A stretch of 64,000 bases of DNA from assembly GCF_002870125.1 (NCBI RefSeq), contig NZ_PNEO01000003.1, forward strand, positions 186,001-250,000, written 5' to 3'. Every line of letters starts with the position of its first letter. The stretch's first letter is position 1. The notes under the pieces were generated by a model, which worked only from the letters and a program-made list of their open reading frames with translations, was not told the origin of the DNA and did no database searches. Of the stretch, positions 27,549-36,918 are shown piece after piece. Source of the DNA: Burkholderia sp. WAC0059. GTDB taxonomy: Bacteria; Pseudomonadota; Gammaproteobacteria; Burkholderiales; Burkholderiaceae. A program made the position numbers and the translations under genes.

Positions 27549-28906
27549 AAGGCGCGCCTCGTATAGGCATGATTTCCCTCGGCTGCCCGAAGGCCCTGGT
27601 CGATTCCGAGCAGATCATCACGCAGCTACGCGCCGAGGGGTACGAAATCTCCGGCACCTACGACGGGGCGGACCTCGTCGTGGTCAACACCTGCGGCTTC
27701 ATCGACGAGGCGGTGCAGGAAAGTCTCGACGCCATCGGCGAGGCGCTGAACGAGAACGGCAAGGTGATTGTGACGGGCTGTCTCGGCGCGAAGAAGAGCG
27801 CGAGCGGCACGGGGCTCATCGAAGACGTGCATCCGAAGGTACTCGCCGTGACGGGCCCGCACGCAGTCGGCGAAGTCATGCAGGCCGTGCACAGCCATCT
27901 GCCGAAGCCGCACGATCCGTTCATCGATCTCGTGCCGGCCGCCGGCGTGAAGCTGACGCCGCGCCACTACGCCTATCTGAAGATTTCCGAAGGCTGCAAT
28001 CATCGCTGCACGTTCTGCATCATTCCGTCGATGCGCGGCGATCTCGTGTCGCGTCCGGTCGCCGAGGTGATGCTCGAGGCCGAAAATCTCTTCAAGTCCG
28101 GCGTGAAGGAACTGCTCGTCATTTCGCAGGACACGAGCGCCTACGGCGTCGACGTGAAGTTCCGCATCGGCTTCTGGAACGGCCGGCCGCTGAAGACGCG
28201 CATGACCGAACTCGTCGGCGCGCTCGGCGAACTCGCGGCCCAGTACGGTGCCTGGGTACGCCTGCATTACGTCTACCCGTATCCGCACGTCGACGAGATC
28301 GTTCCGATGATGGCCGACGGCCCGTTCAGGGGCCACGTGCTGCCGTATCTCGACGTGCCGTTCCAGCACGCGCATCCCGAGGTGCTGCGGCGGATGAAGC
28401 GGCCGGCCAACGCGGAGAAAGTGCTCGAACGCGTGCAGGCATGGCGGGCCGCGTGTCCGGACCTGACGATCCGCAGCACGTTCATCGCGGGCTTTCCGGG
28501 CGAAACCGAGGCGCAGTTCGAGACGCTGCTCGACTTCATCCGCGAAGCGGAGCTCGACCGCGTGGGCTGCTTCGCCTATTCGCCGGTCGAAGGCGCGAGC
28601 GCCAACGAGCTCGACGGCGCGCTGCCCGACGAAGTGCGCGAGGCGCGCCGCGCGCGCTTCATGGAAGTGGCCGAAGCGGTGTCGGCGAAGCGGATCGGCC
28701 GCAAGGTCGGCAAGACGCTCAAGGTGCTCGTCGACGAGATCAACGAGGACGGCGGGATCGGCCGCACGGCGGCGGACGCGCCGGAAATCGACGGCGTCGT
28801 CTATGTCGCGCCGGCCACGAAGGCGTCGAAGCGCTACAAGGTCGGCGACTTCGTGTCGGTGAAGATTACCGGCGCGGACGGTCACGACCTCTGGGGCGAG
28901 GTTTGA
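27545..28906 (+). CDS. rimO: Ribosomal protein S12 methylthiotransferase
   Basis: A radical-SAM enzyme that adds a methylthio group to Asp88 of ribosomal protein S12. The 453-residue product has the N-terminal UPF0004 domain with cysteines C14, C50 and C79 for the second iron-sulfur cluster. The radical-SAM motif CNHRCTFC gives C151, C155 and C158. [21 protein letters not shown] and [14 protein letters not shown] are typical of the radical-SAM core. A C-terminal TRAM domain ends [14 protein letters not shown] about eight bases before the ATG is a plausible ribosome-binding site. The stop overlaps the following kinase's TTG start. Confidence 0.96.
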   Translation: MKGAPRIGMISLGCPKALVDSEQIITQLRAEGYEISGTYDGADLVVVNTCGFIDEAVQESLDAIGEALNENGKVIVTGCLGAKKSASGTGLIEDVHPKVLAVTGPHAVGEVMQAVHSHLPKPHDPFIDLVPAAGVKLTPRHYAYLKISEGCNHRCTFCIIPSMRGDLVSRPVAEVMLEAENLFKSGVKELLVISQDTSAYGVDVKFRIGFWNGRPLKTRMTELVGALGELAAQYGAWVRLHYVYPYPHVDEIVPMMADGPFRGHVLPYLDVPFQHAHPEVLRRMKRPANAEKVLERVQAWRAACPDLTIRSTFIAGFPGETEAQFETLLDFIREAELDRVGCFAYSPVEGASANELDGALPDEVREARRARFMEVAEAVSAKRIGRKVGKTLKVLVDEINEDGGIGRTAADAPEIDGVVYVAPATKASKRYKVGDFVSVKITGADGHDLWGEV

Positions 28907-29898
28907 GCACGCCGTCGCAGCGCGGCGATTCGAAGGCGCTCTCGCCCGCAGCGCGGGTGCTCGCGTTCGGCGAGGCGATGGTCGAGTTCAATCAGGTGTC
29001 GGCGGCCAAGCCCGAGTATCTGCAGGGGTTCGGCGGCGACACCTCGAATTTCTGCGTCGCGGCCGCGCGCCAGGGCGTACGCACGGGCTTCGTCTCGGCC
29101 GTCGGCGGCGACCGTTTCGGCCAACTGCTGCTCGACCTGTGGGCGCGCGAGGGCATCGATACCGCATGCGTGCGGATCGATCCCGAGGCGCCGACCGGCG
29201 TGTATTTCGTCTCGCACGGCCCGCAGGGCCACGTGTTCGATTACCTGCGCGCGGGTTCGGCCGCGAGCCGCTACGCGAGCGCGCATCTGCCGCTCGCGAC
29301 GATCGCCTCGGCGGACGTGCTGCATCTGTCGGGCGTCAGCGTCGCCATTGGCGAGCGCGCGTGCGACGCGGGGCTGGCCGCGCTCGAACACGCCCGCGCG
29401 AACGGCGTGCGCGTGAGCTTCGATACGAACCTGCGGCTCAAGCTCTGGCCGCTCGCGCGCGCCCGTGCCGTCATGCTCGACGTGCTGCGTCGGACCGACA
29501 TCTGCCTGCCGAGCTGGGACGACGTCACGGCCCTGACGGGACTGACCGATCGCGACGCCATCGTCGACTTTCTGCTCGCGCAGGGCGCAACGGTCGTGGC
29601 GCTCAAGCTCGGCCGCGAGGGCGTGTACGTCGCGACGCCCGGGACACGGCATCTCGTGCCCGGCCACGCGGTGCCGACCGTCGACGCGACCGGCGCCGGC
29701 GACTGCTTCGGCGGCGCCTTCGTCGCCCGGCTCGTCGCGGGCGACACGCCGTTCGCTGCCGCGCGCTATGCGAACGTCGCCGCTGCGCTGTCGACGCAAG
29801 GCTATGGCGCGGTCGCGCCGATTCCGCGGCGCGACGCGGTCGAGCGGGCACTCGCGAATGCCGTGGGCGCCGGAGCGGCAACGAAACAGGAAAACTGA
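28903..29898 (+). CDS. PfkB-family sugar kinase, 2-keto-3-deoxygluconate-kinase-like
   Basis: A ribokinase-family protein of 331 residues. [15 protein letters not shown] is the N-terminal substrate strand, [16 protein letters not shown] the sugar-binding region, and [19 protein letters not shown] the PfkB signature 2 with the catalytic Asp. The FNQ and GGDTSN features resemble 2-dehydro-3-deoxygluconate kinases, which phosphorylate KDG in Entner-Doudoroff-type pathways, but other sugar acids or ribose are possible. No ATG lies early enough. A TTG at 28903 overlaps the rimO stop (TTGA); a GTG near 28957, just before LAFGEA, is an alternative. Confidence 0.88.
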   Translation: MSTPSQRGDSKALSPAARVLAFGEAMVEFNQVSAAKPEYLQGFGGDTSNFCVAAARQGVRTGFVSAVGGDRFGQLLLDLWAREGIDTACVRIDPEAPTGVYFVSHGPQGHVFDYLRAGSAASRYASAHLPLATIASADVLHLSGVSVAIGERACDAGLAALEHARANGVRVSFDTNLRLKLWPLARARAVMLDVLRRTDICLPSWDDVTALTGLTDRDAIVDFLLAQGATVVALKLGREGVYVATPGTRHLVPGHAVPTVDATGAGDCFGGAFVARLVAGDTPFAAARYANVAAALSTQGYGAVAPIPRRDAVERALANAVGAGAATKQEN

Positions 29899-29919
29899 AA
29901 GCAGGAGAGGAAGACGTCG

Positions 29920-30582
29920 ATGTCGATACGGCATGTCCGTGCGGTCGTGTTCGCTGTCTCGGCGCTTGCCGTGCCGCCGGTCGCGTTCGCCCAGCAGGGG
30001 GCGCAGAGCACTCAACCTGCGCAGCCGGTGCGCCAGCGGCTCGAACCGAACCCCGAATTCGCGCATTTCCCGCGCTATGCCGGCACGCTCGGCAAGCGCC
30101 GGATCGTGCTGCGCCTCGGCCCGCAGACGCAAGCTGGCGATCCCGGCGGCCTGCGCGGCGAATACCAGTTCGTCGATACCGGCGAGGTTGTCCTGATCGC
30201 CGGCGATCGCGAGGGCGACACGCTCGAGGCCGAGGAATCGGACGACGGCACGAACATCGCCGGCAACTGGGTCGGCACGTTCGCGGCCGACGGCTCGCTG
30301 TCGGGCGACCGGATGAACGTGGACGACTCCGATCCGCAGCCGTTCGATTTGCACCCGCTCGCGGCCGGTACGCCCGTGCCCGCGGCAGGCGGGCCGGTGC
30401 CGCCGGATGCTGTGGCGCCCGGCGCGGCCGTACCCGCGACGGACGGGCAAGCGTCGCCGGCCGATGCGGCTCCCCGTGCGGTCGCGCCCGTCGATCCACC
30501 CGCCGCGAGTCCGCCTGCCAATCCAGTGCCGCCCGGCCCGCACCCGGTCGGCGGCGTCGGCAATCTGACCACGGACGACTGA
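29920..30582 (+). CDS. Exported protein with Pro/Ala-rich C terminus, unknown
   Basis: A 220-residue protein with a clear Sec signal peptide (AVVFAVSALAVPPVAFA, cut before QQG near residue 26). The middle (about 40-130) looks beta-rich and charged: YAGTLGKRRIVLRLGPQT, GEYQFVDTGEVVLIAGD, GNWVGTFAADGSLSGD and DPQPFDLHPLAAG. The last 85 residues are a Pro/Ala/Val-rich low-complexity tail. No family recognised; the beta segments suggest a small periplasmic domain. An AGGAGAGGAAG stretch about ten bases upstream supports the start. It follows the sugar kinase by 21 bases and may share its transcript. Confidence 0.75.
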   Translation: MSIRHVRAVVFAVSALAVPPVAFAQQGAQSTQPAQPVRQRLEPNPEFAHFPRYAGTLGKRRIVLRLGPQTQAGDPGGLRGEYQFVDTGEVVLIAGDREGDTLEAEESDDGTNIAGNWVGTFAADGSLSGDRMNVDDSDPQPFDLHPLAAGTPVPAAGGPVPPDAVAPGAAVPATDGQASPADAAPRAVAPVDPPAASPPANPVPPGPHPVGGVGNLTTDD

Positions 30583-30691
30583 TTCGCGGTTGGGCCGCCC
30601 GGCCTGCCACGGCTCCGGTTATGCTTCCAGGTGCGCGGCGGCGCCCCGCACGCGCCGCTCCGATCAGCGTTTTCCTCGCTCCTCTTTCGAC

Positions 30692-31879
30692 ATGAACCAT
30701 AAATCCGACCCCAGCCGCGCATTGCAGACGCGCATCGTGCATCCGCAGGACGACCTCGCGCCCGGCTTCGAATCGTTCTCGGTGCCCGTCGCGCGGGCCT
30801 CGACCGTGGTGTTTCCCGACGTCGCATCCGTGCACGCGCTCGACTGGCGCAACGACGCGCAATGGCGCTACGGGCTGCACGCCACGCCGACCTCAGCCGC
30901 GCTTGCGCAGCGGCTCGCGGCGATAGAGGGCGGGGAGCAGGCGCTGCTGTATCCGTCGGGGCTGGCGGCCATTTCGAACGTCTATTTCGGTCTGCTCAAG
31001 GCGGGCGACGACGTGCTGATTCCCGATAACGTCTACTCGCCCAACCGCGAGCACGGCGACTGGCTCGCGCGCGACTTCGGCCTGAGCGTGCGCTACTACG
31101 ATCCGATGATCGGCGAGGGCATCGCGGAACTGATCCGCCCGGAAACGAGGCTGATCTGGCTGGAGGCGCCGGGCTCGGTGACGATGGAAGTGCCCGACGT
31201 GCGCGCGATCGCGGCCGCCGCGCGCGCGCGCAACGTCGTCACGGCCATCGACAACACCTGGTCGGCCGGGCTCGCGTTCCGGCCGTTCGAGCACGGCCTC
31301 GACATTTCGGTGCAGGCGCTGACGAAATACCAGTCGGGCGGCAGCGACGTGCTGATGGGCGCCGTCGTCACGCGCGAGCAGGAACTGCACCTGAAGCTCA
31401 AGCTCGCGCGCATGCGCATGGGCGTGGGCGTGTCTGCGGACGACTGCTCGCTCGTGCTGCGCAGCCTGGCCAGCATGAAGGCGCGCTTCGAGACGCACGA
31501 CCGCAGCGCGCTCGCCATCGCGAAGTGGCTGAAAACGCGGCCCGAAATCGCGGCCGTGCTGCATCCCGCGTTGCCCGACTGCGCAGGGCATGCGTTCTTC
31601 GTGCGCGACTTCAGCGGGGCGGGCGGCCTGTTCTCGGTGGTGTTCGACGAGCGCTACAGCGCCGCGCAGATCGACGGGTTCTGCGAGTCGCTCGCGCTGT
31701 TCGCGCTCGGCTGGAGTTGGGGCGGCGCGCACAGTCTCGCGATGCCGTACAACATCCCGGCGATGCGCACGGCCGCGCGCTGGCCCTATCGCGGCACGCT
31801 CGTGCGCTTCTACATCGGTCTCGAGGACGAGGCCGATTTGCGCGCCGACATCGAGCGGGCACTCGCGACGCTGGGTTGA
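30692..31879 (+). CDS. metC: Cystathionine beta-lyase (Cys/Met metabolism PLP enzyme)
   Basis: A pyridoxal-phosphate enzyme of 395 residues that should cleave cystathionine to homocysteine, pyruvate and ammonia in methionine synthesis. YGLHATPTSAALAQRLAAIEG, LYPSGLAAISNV, APGSVTMEVPDV and DNTWSAGLAF are family motifs. The PLP lysine is K212 in ALTKYQSGGSDVLMG. The tryptophan in DNTWSAG and the GWSWGGAHSLAMPYN segment resemble MetC rather than cystathionine gamma-synthase. Start at 30692 (MNHKSDPSRALQT); the longer frame from 30590 adds shadow-like sequence. Confidence 0.9.
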   Translation: MNHKSDPSRALQTRIVHPQDDLAPGFESFSVPVARASTVVFPDVASVHALDWRNDAQWRYGLHATPTSAALAQRLAAIEGGEQALLYPSGLAAISNVYFGLLKAGDDVLIPDNVYSPNREHGDWLARDFGLSVRYYDPMIGEGIAELIRPETRLIWLEAPGSVTMEVPDVRAIAAAARARNVVTAIDNTWSAGLAFRPFEHGLDISVQALTKYQSGGSDVLMGAVVTREQELHLKLKLARMRMGVGVSADDCSLVLRSLASMKARFETHDRSALAIAKWLKTRPEIAAVLHPALPDCAGHAFFVRDFSGAGGLFSVVFDERYSAAQIDGFCESLALFALGWSWGGAHSLAMPYNIPAMRTAARWPYRGTLVRFYIGLEDEADLRADIERALATLG

Positions 31880-31906
31880 GCGTCGCGTTGTCGCCAGCGC
31901 ACGAGG

Positions 31907-32770
31907 TCAGGCCGGCTGCGCCGGGCCGTTCCCGAAGAGCCTGAGCAGCCCGTCGAGCCCGACGAAATCGAACGAGACGCTCGCGGCTTCGCGCACGACG
32001 GGCTTCGCGCGGAACGCGACCGAAAGGCCGGCCCGGGCCATCATCTTCAGGTCGTTCGAGCCGTCGCCGAGCGCAATCGCGCGGGACGGCTCGATGCCGA
32101 GCCGCGCGCAGGTCTCGACGAGCGTGCGCGCCTTCACGTCGGCGTCGACGATCTCGCCGCTCACGCGGCCGGTCAGCTTGCCGTCGACGATCTCGAGCGT
32201 GTTCGCGTGCGCGTAGTCGAGGCCGAGCCGAGCCTTGAGCCGGTCGGTGAAGAACGTGAATCCGCCCGACACCAGCAGCGTATTCAGCCCGGCCGCCTTC
32301 GCGCCCGCGAGCATCTGCGTCGCGCCCGGCGAAAGCTGGAGCCGCTCTTCGTAGACGCGTTCGAGCGTTTGCGCGTCGAGCCCCTTGAGCAGCGCCACGC
32401 GGCGGGCCAGGCTCTCGTTGAAGTCCCGGATCTCGCCGCGCATCGACGCCTCGGTAATGGCCGCGACCTGCGGTTTTACCCCGCAGAAATCGGCGATCTC
32501 GTCGATGCACTCGATCGTGATGAGCGTCGAGTCCATGTCCATGACCACGAGCCCGAAGTCGGCCAGCGTGCGCCCGGCCTCGACGAACCCGTAGTCGAGC
32601 CGGTGCGTGCCGCAATAGGCGTCGAGGTCGCGGCGTTGCGCGGGATCGGCGTCCTCGATGCGGATGGCGTGCGCGTCGACGGCCGTGACGCGGCTACCGC
32701 GCGCGAGGGCCGCGAGCGGCTTGTGATGGGCAAAGGCAAGCGGCTCGGGGCTCTGGATGACGAGATTCAT
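31907..32770 (-). CDS. serB: Phosphoserine phosphatase
   Basis: The last step of serine synthesis, a HAD-superfamily phosphatase. The 287-residue product has an N-terminal regulatory domain (about 1-70) and the catalytic domain starting with DMDSTLI (residues 78-84; Asp78 nucleophile, Asp80 general acid). ECIDEIADF follows. LLVSGGFTFFTDRLK carries motif II and ALGDGSNDLKMMARAG the metal-binding motif. It converges on metC, 27 bases apart. In the Burkholderia genomes I recall, serB neighbours mfd; here about 9 kb of other genes separate them. Confidence 0.95.
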   Translation of the reverse strand: MNLVIQSPEPLAFAHHKPLAALARGSRVTAVDAHAIRIEDADPAQRRDLDAYCGTHRLDYGFVEAGRTLADFGLVVMDMDSTLITIECIDEIADFCGVKPQVAAITEASMRGEIRDFNESLARRVALLKGLDAQTLERVYEERLQLSPGATQMLAGAKAAGLNTLLVSGGFTFFTDRLKARLGLDYAHANTLEIVDGKLTGRVSGEIVDADVKARTLVETCARLGIEPSRAIALGDGSNDLKMMARAGLSVAFRAKPVVREAASVSFDFVGLDGLLRLFGNGPAQPA

Positions 32771-33322
32771 GGCTGAAGGTCGGGAGGGCGCGCGCCGGCG
32801 CGGGAAAAATCCGGCTATTGTAGCCTCAGGCGTGCTCGGGCCGGAGCGGCATCCCGGTACGACGGGTTGCCGAAAGGTTTGCCGGGACGATCGATAACGG
32901 CGAGCGTTTTGGACGGCGCGAACGCGCGGCGCGGGTAGAGGGATCGCCCAGATGAGAGAGGATCGACGCTCCGGCGGGCGAGTGGCGTCGAGTCCGATCG
33001 CACAGTGGGAGACCGGGTTTGACGCTGACCGCCTCGTCGTTCACTAAGGCGACATGTCCGCCCGGTTGAAGGCGAGATCGGCTTAGGCCTTCGACGCGAG
33101 AGGGGACTGGCCCAGTCGTCCGTTCGGGCTCGGGGCGGTTCGTCGTTCACGGTTCGTGGTTCGTTTCGCGGACCCGACGGCGAGGCCGGCGGCGCAGGCC
33201 GGGAACGACCAGGGCCGCACCGCGCAGCGCATCGCGGTGTACGATGGCGGCGCGGCCCGAATCGGGCACGTAAACTGCGGTCAACTGCAGTCGTAAGAGC
33301 GAAGAAAAACAACGGAGCCTGC
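32771..33322. other. Intergenic region, serB to AsmA gene
   Basis: About 550 bases with no supported gene. Frames on the minus strand (32815-33324, 33147-33569) are Arg/Pro/Ser-rich and lack ribosome-binding sites. Only the AACGGAG seven bases before the AsmA-gene ATG is recognisable. Short variations on TTCGTCGTTCAC recur at about 33030-33050 and 33135-33165. Confidence 0.4.
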
Positions 33323-35770
33323 ATGACGTCCCAACGTCCTCAAGCGCGCCGTATCGGCCGAATCGTCGGCAAGAGCGTCGCGTGGTTTGTCTCGATCGTC
33401 GTTGTCCTGATCGCGGCGATCGTTGTGTTTGCCCTGACGTTCGACTGGAACCGTGCAAAGCCCTGGGTCGACGACAAGGTGAGCGTGGCCATCGGGCGGC
33501 CGTTCGCGATCGAGGGCGACCTGAAGATCGACTGGCGTCGTCCGGTCGGCGAGACGGGCTGGCGCGCATGGGTGCCGTGGCCGCGCTTTTCGGCGACCCG
33601 GATCGTCGTGGCCAATCCCGGCTGGGCGAAGCAGCCGCGCTTCGCGGGGCTCGACGAAATCGATTTCGAAGTCGAGGTGCTGCCGTTGCTCGCGCACGAG
33701 ATCGCGATTCCGGCCATCGACCTCGTCAATCCGTCCGTCGATCTCGAGCGGCTCGCGGACGGACGCAACAACTGGACGTTCCCGACGCCCAGCTCGAGCG
33801 GGCCCTCGATCTGGCGGCTCGATCTGCACGACATCGCTTTCGCGAAGGGCAGCATCGGCTACGACGATGCGCAGGCCCACACGGACGTGCAGTTGACGCT
33901 CGATACGCTGGGCCAGGCCATTCCGATCGGCGAGGTGATGCAGCAGCAGGAAAACGCCTCGCGCAGCGGCTCGGCGCAGGTGGTCGGCCGCAGCGGCGCC
34001 GACCGGCTCGCTCGCCAGGCGAACGCAGTCGAGGCTTCCGAGGCGGCTTCGGCCTCGGCCGCCACGGCTGCTTCCGGGGCTTCGGGTGCTTCGGCGGCGA
34101 ACGCGTCGTCTTCGGCAGAAGCTTCCGCCGCATCCGGCGCCCGCGCCGCGTCCGCCACGGCATCGGCGGCAAGCGTGGCCGGAGCCGTCCGTCCCGCCGC
34201 GCCGCTCTACTCGATCGGCTGGACGCTGAAGGGCACCTACAACCGCACGCCGGTATCGGGCAGCGGCCGGCTCGGCGGCGTGCTCGCGCTGCAGGACGCG
34301 AGCCGGCCGTTTCCGGTACAGGCGGACGTGCGGGCCGGCGACATGCACGTCGCGCTGGTCGGCACGCTGACCGACCCCGCCCATCTGGCGGCAATCGACT
34401 TGCGGCTCTGGCTGCAGGGCGTCAGCATGGCCCATCTCTACGGCCTGACCGGCGTGACGCTGCCCGAGACGCCGCCGTTCGCGACCGAAGGCCATCTGAT
34501 CGGCGCGTTCCATCCGCACGCGAGCGAGTTCCGCTACGACCACTTCACGGGCCGCGTCGGCGGCAGCGACCTGAACGGCTCGCTCACCTATTTCCAGCGC
34601 GAGCCGCGACCGTTGCTCAAAGGCGACCTCGTGTCGAACCTGCTGCAGTTTTCCGACCTCGCGCCGATCATCGGCGCGGACAGCCAGGCGAGCAAGGTCA
34701 AGCGCGGCGACGCGGTGAAACAGCCCACCGGCCGCGTCTTGCCGGTCGAGGCATTCCATACGGATCGCTGGAAGGCCATCGACGCCGACGTGACCTTCAC
34801 GGGTCGGCGCATCGTCAGGCAGGGCAGCCTGCCGATCAGCGATCTCTATACGCACGTGACGATGACGGACGGGGTGCTCTCGCTCGATCCGCTGCGCTTC
34901 GGCGTGGCCGGCGGCACGCTTGCCACGAACCTGCGGCTCGACGGCAGCGGCGCGCCGCTCAGGGCGCGCGGCACGGTCGAGGCGCGTCACCTGAAGCTCA
35001 GGCAGCTTTTCCCGCGCGCGAAGTCGATGCAGTCGGCGCTCGGCGAAATCAACGGCGACGCGGCGCTCTCGGCCACCGGCAACTCGCCGGCGGCGCTCGC
35101 TGGCACCTCGAACGGCGAGGTGAAGGGGCTCGTCACGCAGGGCACGATCAGCCGGCTCCTGATGGAAGCGGCGGGCCTGAACGTCGCGAACGTCGTGTAC
35201 GAGAAGCTCTTCAGCAACAAGGACGTGCGGATCAACTGCGCTGCGGCGGACTTCGTCGTGACGAACGGTGTGCTCGACTCGCGCATATTCGCGCTCGACA
35301 CCGACGACGCGGTCATCGACATCAACGGCAACGTCGATCTGCGCGACGAGTCGATGAACCTGAGCATCCATCCGCACACGAAGGGCTTCCGGGTTTTCTC
35401 GCTGCGCTCGCCGCTTTACGTGAAGGGCACGTTCGAGGCGCCGCACGTCGGCGTCGACGTCACGGCGCTCGCCCTGCGCGGCGGGGCGATGCTCGGCCTC
35501 GGGCTGATCAATCCGCTCGCCGCGTTGATCCCGCTGATCGCGCCGAGCAACAACCAGCCGCTGCCGTGCTCGACGCTGATCGCGCAGATGCGCGAGCAGC
35601 CTTCGGCCACGCCGCACGCGCCGGGTGCGCGGCAAACGCGCGGCCAGAGCGCTGCAAGGAGATCGGAAGGAAAGGGCGCGGCGGGAGAAAAAGGGGGCGC
35701 AGCGGGCGCGTCGTCCGGGGCGGCCATGCCACCGGGCGACGACACGTCGAACCTATACAGCCACGGATGA
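33323..35770 (+). CDS. AsmA family protein
   Basis: A large (815-residue) envelope protein of the AsmA/YhjG family, inner-membrane-anchored proteins with a long periplasmic groove thought to move lipids to the outer membrane. One N-terminal membrane segment (about 18-40, VAWFVSIVVVLIAAIVVFAL) is followed by the AsmA N-terminal domain (DDKVSVAIGRPFAIEGDLKI) and the AsmA C-terminal region (LNGSLTYFQREPRPLLKGDL; ARGTVEARHLKLRQLFP). Around residues 233-292 sits a stretch made almost only of Ala and Ser with some Gly, Thr and Glu, interrupting the fold. The final 60 residues are basic and low-complexity. GGAG five bases before the ATG supports the start. Confidence 0.88.
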   Translation: MTSQRPQARRIGRIVGKSVAWFVSIVVVLIAAIVVFALTFDWNRAKPWVDDKVSVAIGRPFAIEGDLKIDWRRPVGETGWRAWVPWPRFSATRIVVANPGWAKQPRFAGLDEIDFEVEVLPLLAHEIAIPAIDLVNPSVDLERLADGRNNWTFPTPSSSGPSIWRLDLHDIAFAKGSIGYDDAQAHTDVQLTLDTLGQAIPIGEVMQQQENASRSGSAQVVGRSGADRLARQANAVEASEAASASAATAASGASGASAANASSSAEASAASGARAASATASAASVAGAVRPAAPLYSIGWTLKGTYNRTPVSGSGRLGGVLALQDASRPFPVQADVRAGDMHVALVGTLTDPAHLAAIDLRLWLQGVSMAHLYGLTGVTLPETPPFATEGHLIGAFHPHASEFRYDHFTGRVGGSDLNGSLTYFQREPRPLLKGDLVSNLLQFSDLAPIIGADSQASKVKRGDAVKQPTGRVLPVEAFHTDRWKAIDADVTFTGRRIVRQGSLPISDLYTHVTMTDGVLSLDPLRFGVAGGTLATNLRLDGSGAPLRARGTVEARHLKLRQLFPRAKSMQSALGEINGDAALSATGNSPAALAGTSNGEVKGLVTQGTISRLLMEAAGLNVANVVYEKLFSNKDVRINCAAADFVVTNGVLDSRIFALDTDDAVIDINGNVDLRDESMNLSIHPHTKGFRVFSLRSPLYVKGTFEAPHVGVDVTALALRGGAMLGLGLINPLAALIPLIAPSNNQPLPCSTLIAQMREQPSATPHAPGARQTRGQSAARRSEGKGAAGEKGGAAGASSGAAMPPGDDTSNLYSHG

Positions 35771-35771
35771 A

Positions 35772-36227
35772 CTAACGCAGCGAGCGCGGCGCCGTATCGC
35801 TGGCCGGACTCTGGCGACGCGTATTGCGCCGCGTCGTGGTTCCGGCGGGGCCCGCCGCGCCGAACTCCTGGAGGATGCGGCCGCGCGCGCGGCTCGCGAA
35901 GACGAGGAAGCCGAAGCCGTCCGCCGCGTACCAGTAGCCGCCGTTCTCGAGCCCTTCGATCGGCTGCTCGAGCGCATGCGCGATCGATTCGATGCAGCGC
36001 CGGCGCAATTCGGCCGTGCCCGGATAGGGCGGCTGCGCACCGCGCACGCTGCACAGCAGGACGTCGAGCCCGGGCAGCACGTGCGCGTACAGCACGGGTT
36101 CGTCCTGTGCGCGAGCCCGCGCGATCTTGGTGTCGAGCTGACCGAACGGCCTGAAACGGGTCAATACGGCGAGAAACGATTCCTCGCTATCCGCTTTCAC
36201 GCGCTTACGCTTTTTCGGGTAGGACAT
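35772..36227 (-). CDS. Small cytosolic protein, unknown
   Basis: A 151-residue protein without signal peptide or membrane segment; I recognise no family. It starts with a basic tract (MSYPKKRKRVKADSEES). A folded-looking middle follows: FLAVLTRFRPFGQLDTKIAR, VLYAHVLPGLDVLLCSVRG and NGGYWYAADGFGFLVFASRA. The last 30 residues (TTRRNTRRQSPASDTAPRSLR) look disordered. I chose the ATG at 36227, preceded by AGGCGAG; an upstream ATG at 36272 would add MRTLRFLQFFFRRVF. It converges on the AsmA gene with one base between the stops, which argues that both are real. Confidence 0.7.
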   Translation of the reverse strand: MSYPKKRKRVKADSEESFLAVLTRFRPFGQLDTKIARARAQDEPVLYAHVLPGLDVLLCSVRGAQPPYPGTAELRRRCIESIAHALEQPIEGLENGGYWYAADGFGFLVFASRARGRILQEFGAAGPAGTTTRRNTRRQSPASDTAPRSLR

Positions 36228-36918
36228 AAAAACTCGCCTGAAAAAGAATTGCAAAAAACGCAGCGTTCTCATGCGACCACTCCCGGCTGCGCGCGGCGCA
36301 CGTCGATCTTTTATAGCACACGGACAAGCCGGATTCACGACGAGTGGCGGCTGCCGCCATTCCCGTGCGGGTCTCGCATGTCCCGTGCCAGACCGAAGGC
36401 CGCGCACGGTCTTGTGCTTGTGCGTCCTGGCTCTGTCTTCGTCTCAATAATAGACCCGTGAGCGCCGGCGGTGGTGCGCTTTTCCAGAAAAAAAGCCGGA
36501 TAGCCGCGTATTTTTACGCGCAGCGCCCGCGTTGAAATCCCGCCGATTCGCGTCGATAATGAACTAATTCTTCTGGTTCATCTGGCGCGGTTCGCGCGGC
36601 GAGTGCGGCGTTGCTTGCCGTGACGCACCGTGACGCGAGCGTCGGCGTGGTCTCATGCAGGAACTTGCGCGAGGCGCTGTCCCGCGCGCCGGCGTGCCGC
36701 GCGCGTTTCGTCCGCCGGAACGGCAAGACTGCCATGTTCTGCATTTCGCCCGGAAACGGCGCATTGTCCCGCGCGGCCGCCTTTTGTTCATGCAGGCGGG
36801 CCGGCGGGTTCTTCGGAGGCAACATGACGGACGGTGAACGAGGCGGCGGGGCCGCCGCCCGGGGCGGCTGCGGATGGCCGGATCGCCTCGCGGCCGGCCG
36901 GCCGGAGGTCGCCCGCGC
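36228..36918. other. Intergenic region upstream of the hybrid kinase
   Basis: About 690 bases with no gene I can support. Several overlapping short frames at 36344-36930 are Arg/Ala-rich and mutually exclusive. An A/T-richer patch at 36430-36565 holds a 6-bp hairpin CGCGTA-TTTT-TACGCG (about 36507-36522) and could be a promoter or regulatory region. GGAGG at 36903-36907 precedes the kinase start. Confidence 0.35.

Noticed and set aside
32815-33324. Minus-strand frame of 169 residues between serB and the AsmA gene
   Set aside because: Arg/Pro/Ser-rich, no ribosome-binding site, overlaps the AsmA-gene start.
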